From Diplonema papillatum (Eukaryota; Euglenozoa; Diplonemea; Diplonemida; Diplonemidae), in assembly GCA_030068145.1 (NCBI GenBank), contig JAPJBO010000843.1, positions 36,285 to 100,284 on the forward strand: a stretch of 64,000 bases of DNA, read 5' to 3'. This document shows, one piece after another, positions 60,001-64,000 of the stretch. Each line of letters begins with the position of its first letter. Position 1 is the first letter of the stretch. The notes beneath the pieces are model-generated. The model saw nothing but the letters and a program-made list of their open reading frames with translations. It did no database searches and had not been told where the DNA came from. The translations under genes and the position numbers were made by a program.

Positions 60001-61793
60001 ACCGATGGGATATCAGGACTTTCAGCTAAGAATACCAGACGATTCTTCACCATCACCTCCATCAGCTTCGCCACCACACTAGTGAGGGAGATGGGTCTGT
60101 ATCCTTCTGGGAGGCTGTGGTCCTTGCCGGGTTTCGGAACCGGGACGACGTGTGCTTCGCGCCAATTGCTCGGAACGAATGCGTGCTTCCAGGACATGTT
60201 GAACAGTTCTAGGAGCAGCTCCTTTGTAGGTTCTCCCACATGGGAGAGGACTTCAGAACAGATCCCGTCAGGGTCGAGGGACGTTGTATGTCGTAGCTCA
60301 CCAATCGCTCGGTTCAGCTCAGCCATTGAGTACAGGTCGACGGACGCATCAGGCACGGCGGATGGACCACTGTGCGGCTCCCAGCAGGGTGGGGCTGATT
60401 CTTGAGCGTTACGGATCTCCCGCTTACACAGCCTCTCAAGGTGATCGCCAAAGATGTCAGCCTTTCCTTCTGCCTCAACGCAGAAGGTCCCGTCCACTTT
60501 GATTGGAGGGACCGCGTGGTGATTGGATCGGCCGTCGATTTTCCGGACCTGACGATATAGGAGGCCAATGTCCGTGCATCGGTTAATTCTCGTCATGATG
60601 GCGTTCCAGTAACTAGCCTTCGCACCAGTCGCCTCCTCTGAAAAAGTGCACTTCGCGGCTTCGTATGCATGGCGCTTGGTGACATCTTCGGGATCATCTC
60701 GGACATCCTTATGTGCAGCTGCCTTCAGCTTTTCCAAGCGGCCGAGTTCGGACGTCCACCACGCCTTGTGTGGGCGACTCGACTTCGCCACGGGAACATG
60801 CTTTTTGATGCTGCTACGGAGGAGTGAGGTAATCCGTTCAGCGAACTTGGCGGGGGTTGCTGGTTGGTGCTTGATGAGGTACCCGCTACGTTCGTCCAGA
60901 TATCCCGACAGCTTTTTCCAGTCAGCTTTCTTCCAAGAATAACGGTTTGGGCCACGGGGTTTCGCCTGGCGATAGCCTCTAGGCATTTTGAAGACAAGCG
61001 GCAGGTGGTCTGACTCCCAAGACGAGAGCACTCCCCAGTCCCAGACATTTCCCGGCGTCATGGATGAGATGACTACGTCAGGGGAAGAGAATCGAGCATT
61101 AGCACGGTATTCCATGGTCGGCGTCTTCCGGTCGTTATAGGTCATCGCTGAGTTTACTTGCAACCATTCACGAAGAATTCGACCTCCGGCGTTTTGAGCC
61201 CCCACTGACCAGTCAGGGTGGTGCGCATTGATATCGCCTGCTATGACGACATTGTCGTCAATTGTGAAGGGTTCCATGTTGAGCTTATCAGATTCGTACG
61301 GGGCACGGTAGACATTGTACACCCTCAGCGGGGCCAATCCTACCCGTGTCAGCTCGACGGCGATACATTCCATATAACTGTCTTTGCCGAAGGTCAAAGG
61401 TGGGAGCTCTACGGCCGCAATGTTGCTTTTAACAAACGTTATGACACCGCCGCCACGTCCGTCTTCGGACCGGTCACACCGGAAAGCTCTATATCCCACC
61501 AGGATTGGCAGAAGAGATTTTTCACCTAGCCAGGTTTCTTGCAGAAGGATGACATCGGGGTCATGCTCCGCAACTCCGCGACTGATGGCATCCGTACTTC
61601 CCGGCAGATTTTCACGGGCACGAATGGAGCGGCAGTTGAAGCTGATTATCGTTATGAAAGGGGGCTCCACCAGGTGTTGAACTGGCTTGCTCACCGTGGG
61701 TTTCCACCGGGCTTTGATGTTGGACGGTTGTCCGCTGTGTGGGACGCTCGCAGGGGCCCGGCCATGCCCTGCCGAGCGTTGAGGGACACGCCC
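57057..61793 (-). CDS. LINE B ORF2: endonuclease-RT-RNase H polyprotein
   Basis: 1,578 codons open from just after a TGA (61794-61796) to TGA; no in-frame AUG precedes the endonuclease. The APE endonuclease has ISFNCRSIRARE, ILLQETWLGE, VVIAGDINAHHPDW and WESDHLPLVF. The RT has EGYRPISLTSVVAKLMEV, LLSFDLANAFDTVDH, GVPQGTVLGPILFLF and LFADDVGVVV (about 743). About 100 extra residues (CSFW motif) lie between HKTKALFVRP and KFLGLVIDD. The RNase H has AWADGSVMK, TRAETIAMVETLR, ILSDSQSLLRDL and GHCGLRGNEVADKLAKD. The knuckle is CPVCGRRSRSPLEHLFVSC. Length exceeds LINE A by about 190 residues, mostly the C-terminal tail and joints. Confidence 0.9.
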   Translation of the reverse strand, partial: GRVPQRSAGHGRAPASVPHSGQPSNIKARWKPTVSKPVQHLVEPPFITIISFNCRSIRARENLPGSTDAISRGVAEHDPDVILLQETWLGEKSLLPILVGYRAFRCDRSEDGRGGGVITFVKSNIAAVELPPLTFGKDSYMECIAVELTRVGLAPLRVYNVYRAPYESDKLNMEPFTIDDNVVIAGDINAHHPDWSVGAQNAGGRILREWLQVNSAMTYNDRKTPTMEYRANARFSSPDVVISSMTPGNVWDWGVLSSWESDHLPLVFKMPRGYRQAKPRGPNRYSWKKADWKKLSGYLDERSGYLIKHQPATPAKFAERITSLLRSSIKKHVPVAKSSRPHKAWWTSELGRLEKLKAAAHKDVRDDPEDVTKRHAYEAAKCTFSEEATGAKASYWNAIMTRINRCTDIGLLYRQVRKIDGRSNHHAVPPIKVDGTFCVEAEGKADIFGDHLERLCKREIRNAQESAPPCWEPHSGPSAVPDASVDLYSMAELNRAIGELRHTTSLDPDGICSEVLSHVGEPTKELLLELFNMSWKHAFVPSNWREAHVVPVPKPGKDHSLPEGYRPISLTSVVAKLMEVMVKNRLVFLAESPDIPSVLPFCDKQGGFRRGRGTEEQVCSIVSALDNARRNLRFSCLLSFDLANAFDTVDHDRLLRVMEQRGLPSCFLLWVQAFLRDRKAAYKVDGVTGKQVPLARGVPQGTVLGPILFLFCIDELGELLADLGTSMGNTTDGQPILTLSLFADDVGVVVTGNSVDELKERAQVVVSEVEKWVEKVNMSLAYHKTKALFVRPHGVNVKAPLVLFSPSTISVQARQLLAWITSETCSFWANTPEYAQHHKKHILKLDGVDHPTVEDAKMVQARRKNGAVQLVVAHRIDWVKETKFLGLVIDDELSFNPHAERVVNIMSKRMNLLRHVSGKAWGCSTTTLRCLYLTYVLPTITYCLSVYGAYLFLPQGGRRGFTSPYLEKFEKLHRRSLTYVLGCRKGISDLVATQEAGIPPIKVYIDHRLGSLYEKLKLRSLLWDRTLNAPATPLARYVDLERRAGTRDPPRETFVFNPFAPWSLRPPVAIHPSLPEGKTPAEKRSIVEKRLRALPSPDCTAWADGSVMKQSLPSPPPVGDPGFDRRQLRWQVFYNDATTWGGAAAYLEFGPSVRLTDAHGFDVRFEHGCPTISSTCPAGKFPSSTRAETIAMVETLRVLLAVLPPTDVPLEILILSDSQSLLRDLCNGPHAQKQPLMIEIWLALNELNSRGYRLTIQFVYGHCGLRGNEVADKLAKDAAGRHYRAMTGPTFGVTRVHPPIAAVDASARYKSRLTREYNESMAIMAYGRAAMAGNETPFAGIVNGRVIKRRKDLTNRAEKESRQLRTGHHPLVMTMYSAEYYTLHRCDRRQLFLPCPVCGRRSRSPLEHLFVSCTDLVTQRLRDSMWADMAGKCGRSEGLKHVGSKDKLWLLLFQHPEVALRYLQEVGAIPRYRILLNDDNLLWSNATTPAVSSDMLSAWSSQTVLSQLSSPVVPLLSSQPVPGPDTSSNGSQLAGPQHESDRSPTPDLDSCTGTLRFKDALDMQDAASTASSGPGEWA

Positions 61794-62132
61794 TCAATGC
61801 TGTTGTTGTGACGCGTCCACTGGCGGGTTGCCCCGCAATGGACTCATCTCCGCATCACGAGCGGAGGGAGGGTCGGGTGTTGCAGATCGACGTACCCTTC
61901 TTTTACGTTGCGTCGCGTCTCGCTGGGAAGTCTCTGCCGCCGCCTTCCTGTCACCTACTTTACCGGTCTTTAATGCTGCGCGGGCATCCTGTTTGGAGAT
62001 AACCTTGTTCATCATCCTGGTACGCTCGGATATCCCGGGCGCGGGCTGGACTGCTTGCTCAGGGGGCGGCATAAACAGCGTCTGCGGATCGGAGCTTACG
62101 TATTGAACACCCGTCCCTTCGCGGCTTTGCAA
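61794..62132 (-). pseudogene. LINE B ORF1, C-terminal segment
   Basis: A basic segment (RKRRVRRS) with no recognised fold, ending DASQQQH-TGA. The following ORF2 is in this same frame. Its upstream end is in another frame from the preceding ORF1 piece, so ORF1 carries indels here. Confidence 0.55.
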
Positions 62133-63999
62133 CGGGGGGCCAGGCTTTGGTCGGCAGTCGGATGCGATTCTTCAGGTGAGGTGCCCATCGCGTTTCGAGT
62201 CGCGTACGCTTGCAAGATGCTGGAGTGGACAGCTGACTCAATACTAGAAGTCGATGCTGCCGCCGGTTTGGGGGCAGGATGGTCAGAAGAAGTTGAGGGA
62301 CCGACTTGTTGTGCGACCGTCTTCAGTGGGGCGGAGATAGCCACCGCCCGCGGTGCGGTTCCCGCCTGCTGGCGCAGCTGTGTTCAGTTCCGTCACTGGT
62401 GCAATGTTTTCTTCTGCCTGTACGAGTTTCTGAGCCGGAATGGGTGGAGATCCAGGTTCGGGCGGCTGCTGGGTGGTGCTTGAGTCGTTGAATACCGCAG
62501 GTCGGCGCTGCGACACCACATCTGGCGAGGACGTCACATCTCTTTCCCTCCTCCCAGCTGGAGGAAGCGCCTTTCTCAAGACCCTCTTTTTCCGCCGATC
62601 CCCCTCACGCTCTAGGACATTGACTTCTGCAATCTCAAGCCGAGTTTGCTGGACGGATGCACCCAAGTTGCGCATTTCGGCTGCCATCTCGTTCAGCCTG
62701 CTGAAGATGCCGTCTGTCACTTGTTGGTATCCAGCAGCGAGTTCAGACTCCGTCTTCGTCAGAGCTTCACGACAGCCCCTCTGCAGCTGTTCAGCAAGCC
62801 GGACTAGCCCTACTTCGGTTTCAGCTGGCTCGGTAGTTCTTGTGGGCAACGATGCGGCGCCTGCTGGGCGGTTTGGGGACTGAGTTGTCTGGGCTGGTTC
62901 GGCATCTACATCGATCGGACACACAGATTCGGCCTCTGCTTCAAGGACTTCTGCTATAGTGACTCCCCCTGCAAGGGGCTTACCCTCGTCCACTTTTGGT
63001 GTCTGAGTGACGGGTAACCGGCCTGCAAACTCCCACAACTTTTTAGCAGCCGCCTTGTGCCGTTTTTTGAACTCTGTAAAGGGCAGGAGTTCAGACTGGT
63101 TGTCGGAGAACGGATCCGGCCGGACATCGGTCGTCTGAGTTGATACTGGATACTTGTCAGAGAGGGGCGGCGACGGGTCCGTGGTGGATGGTTCAAGGGG
63201 GCATCTCAGTATTTGTTTGAATGCAAGATCGACCCCCTGCGCTGTGCGGTAGTGGTCCTTGCCGGGGAGCGACTCCGACTTAACAACCCACACGAGGTAT
63301 CGGCCGCCCTTCTTAGTACGAAACAGCGGCATGGTTTCCCAGCCAAGGTTCAGAAGGTTCTCGCGTAGGGTATGCCCATTCGTGCGACACGGAACTCCGC
63401 GGACCTCAAAGTATCCAATCGGGTTTGGGAGCGTCGGTAGCATGGTTCTAACTTCATTGTAATGCCACTCGAACACGAATGCCAAAGACACCACGGCACC
63501 TAGTGATTCCCATGTGCTTCTCAGATATCGATTGGACCATGTTGCGGGCTTCAACAAGGGTCGCGTCTTCCCTTAGTGACAGGACTCGGAAACGGTTGTC
63601 CTCCTCAGCGGGTTCAAACACCCCAACCTCTCCGCTCTTCTTCAACACGTCATATTCAAGTATTGCCGGAATAGAAAAGAACACGCGAATCTGCTCAAAT
63701 ACCGCCCCCTTGGTGAACTCCCTCTCATAGGATGCGCCCCACATCCCATTGACGTAGAGGCGGTCAAGTGCAGTGTGCATCAGAGCGCGGGCCATATCAC
63801 GGCAATTGTCGCCGTTGACGTCCTTGACGTAAAAGGTTGCCCTCATGCGCGCCTCAGGTGCCTCCCACCCTTCATGCAGGTCATGCCTAGGCTGACCCAT
63901 GGGCTGCATGTGGGGTTTCTTCATAGGCTCCGTTGTTGTGGGACTAGGCGACACATGACTACCCCTGCCTCCGGAGTTTGTTGAATACCCATTGTGCAA
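62133..63999 (-). pseudogene. LINE B ORF1, frameshifted
   Basis: The N-terminal piece (63454-63999, open to the window edge) includes GDNCRDMARALMHTALDRLY. It shifts frame near 63470 into a second piece (to 62283) with YNEVRTMLPTLPNPIGYFEV, then GGRYLVWVVKSESL and a helical stretch around SRLNEMAAEMRNLGASVQQT. Further shifts near 62.3 and 62.1 kb link to the C-terminal segment. It is presumed the ORF1/gag-like protein by position; no zinc knuckle is seen. The frameshifts make this copy's ORF1 defective. Confidence 0.6.
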
Positions 64000-64000
64000 T

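Larger units (their letters stand above)
57028..63999 (-). mobile_element. LINE B, non-LTR retrotransposon, runs off the window
   Basis: Minus-strand element with a very short 3' region, an intact ORF2 and a frameshifted ORF1 whose 5' end lies beyond the window. The 3' terminus GGGCTCGTCCG is shared with the truncated copy at 49845-50556. Confidence 0.88.

Overview
This is a nuclear window from a eukaryote, probably a microbial one. It carries an 18S-ITS1-5.8S-ITS2-28S rDNA segment, a tRNA-Ser gene with a Pol III terminator, two families of APE-type LINEs with RNase H, MULE and hAT-like DNA transposons, poly(A)-tailed SINE-like repeats, and many tandem arrays. I cannot fix the taxon. The 5.8S and 18S segments are recognisable but divergent, and nothing else here is taxon-diagnostic. 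Almost all the DNA is repetitive, and I see only a few plausible host genes.

Layout. 0-6 kb: a palindrome-headed tandem array, fragments of MULE-like and fold-back repeats, and an RNase H gene whose two halves lie on opposite strands, as if split by a 1.5-kb inversion. 6-14 kb: a decayed LINE (9.0-11.4 kb, minus), an unrecognised candidate gene (11.7-12.9 kb, minus), and an intact single-exon D-aminoacyl-tRNA deacylase of the DTD2/ATD type (13.5-13.95 kb, minus). 14.3-16.6 kb: a partial rDNA unit on the minus strand. 16.6-18.5 kb: repeats, including an 'R' element that preserves the empty target site of the hAT element at 51.6 kb, then a second palindrome-headed array. 19-23.8 kb: two direct tandem copies (period 2,351 bp) of a reverse transcriptase-RNase H element with GA microsatellites.

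24.6-38.4 kb is a nest of DNA transposons. A broken MULE transposase gene (minus) carries two 1.68-kb inserts with 7-bp target duplications. Next to it is a 13-bp tandem array. A full MULE with terminal inverted repeats and a 9-bp duplication sits in that array and carries a third 1.68-kb insert. A 1.4-kb non-autonomous MULE-type element lies at the far edge of the array, 11 bp from the tRNA-Ser gene. 38.5-43.4 kb: a perfect 551-bp palindrome, a 664-bp segmental duplication and LINE 3' fragments. 43.4-48.8 kb: a nearly complete LINE (family A). 49.5-56 kb: tandem repeats, a LINE B fragment, a hAT-like element inside an R repeat, and a 43-bp satellite. 57-64 kb: a second LINE (family B, minus) running off the window edge.

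The most interesting signals are these. Both LINE families have ORF1 followed by a UGA and then ORF2 in the same frame, with no in-frame AUG before the endonuclease. A hAT-like transposon and a non-autonomous family share a 7-bp target duplication and subterminal GCCACAA motifs. The same roughly 0.5-kb core sequence sits inside two families with unrelated termini.
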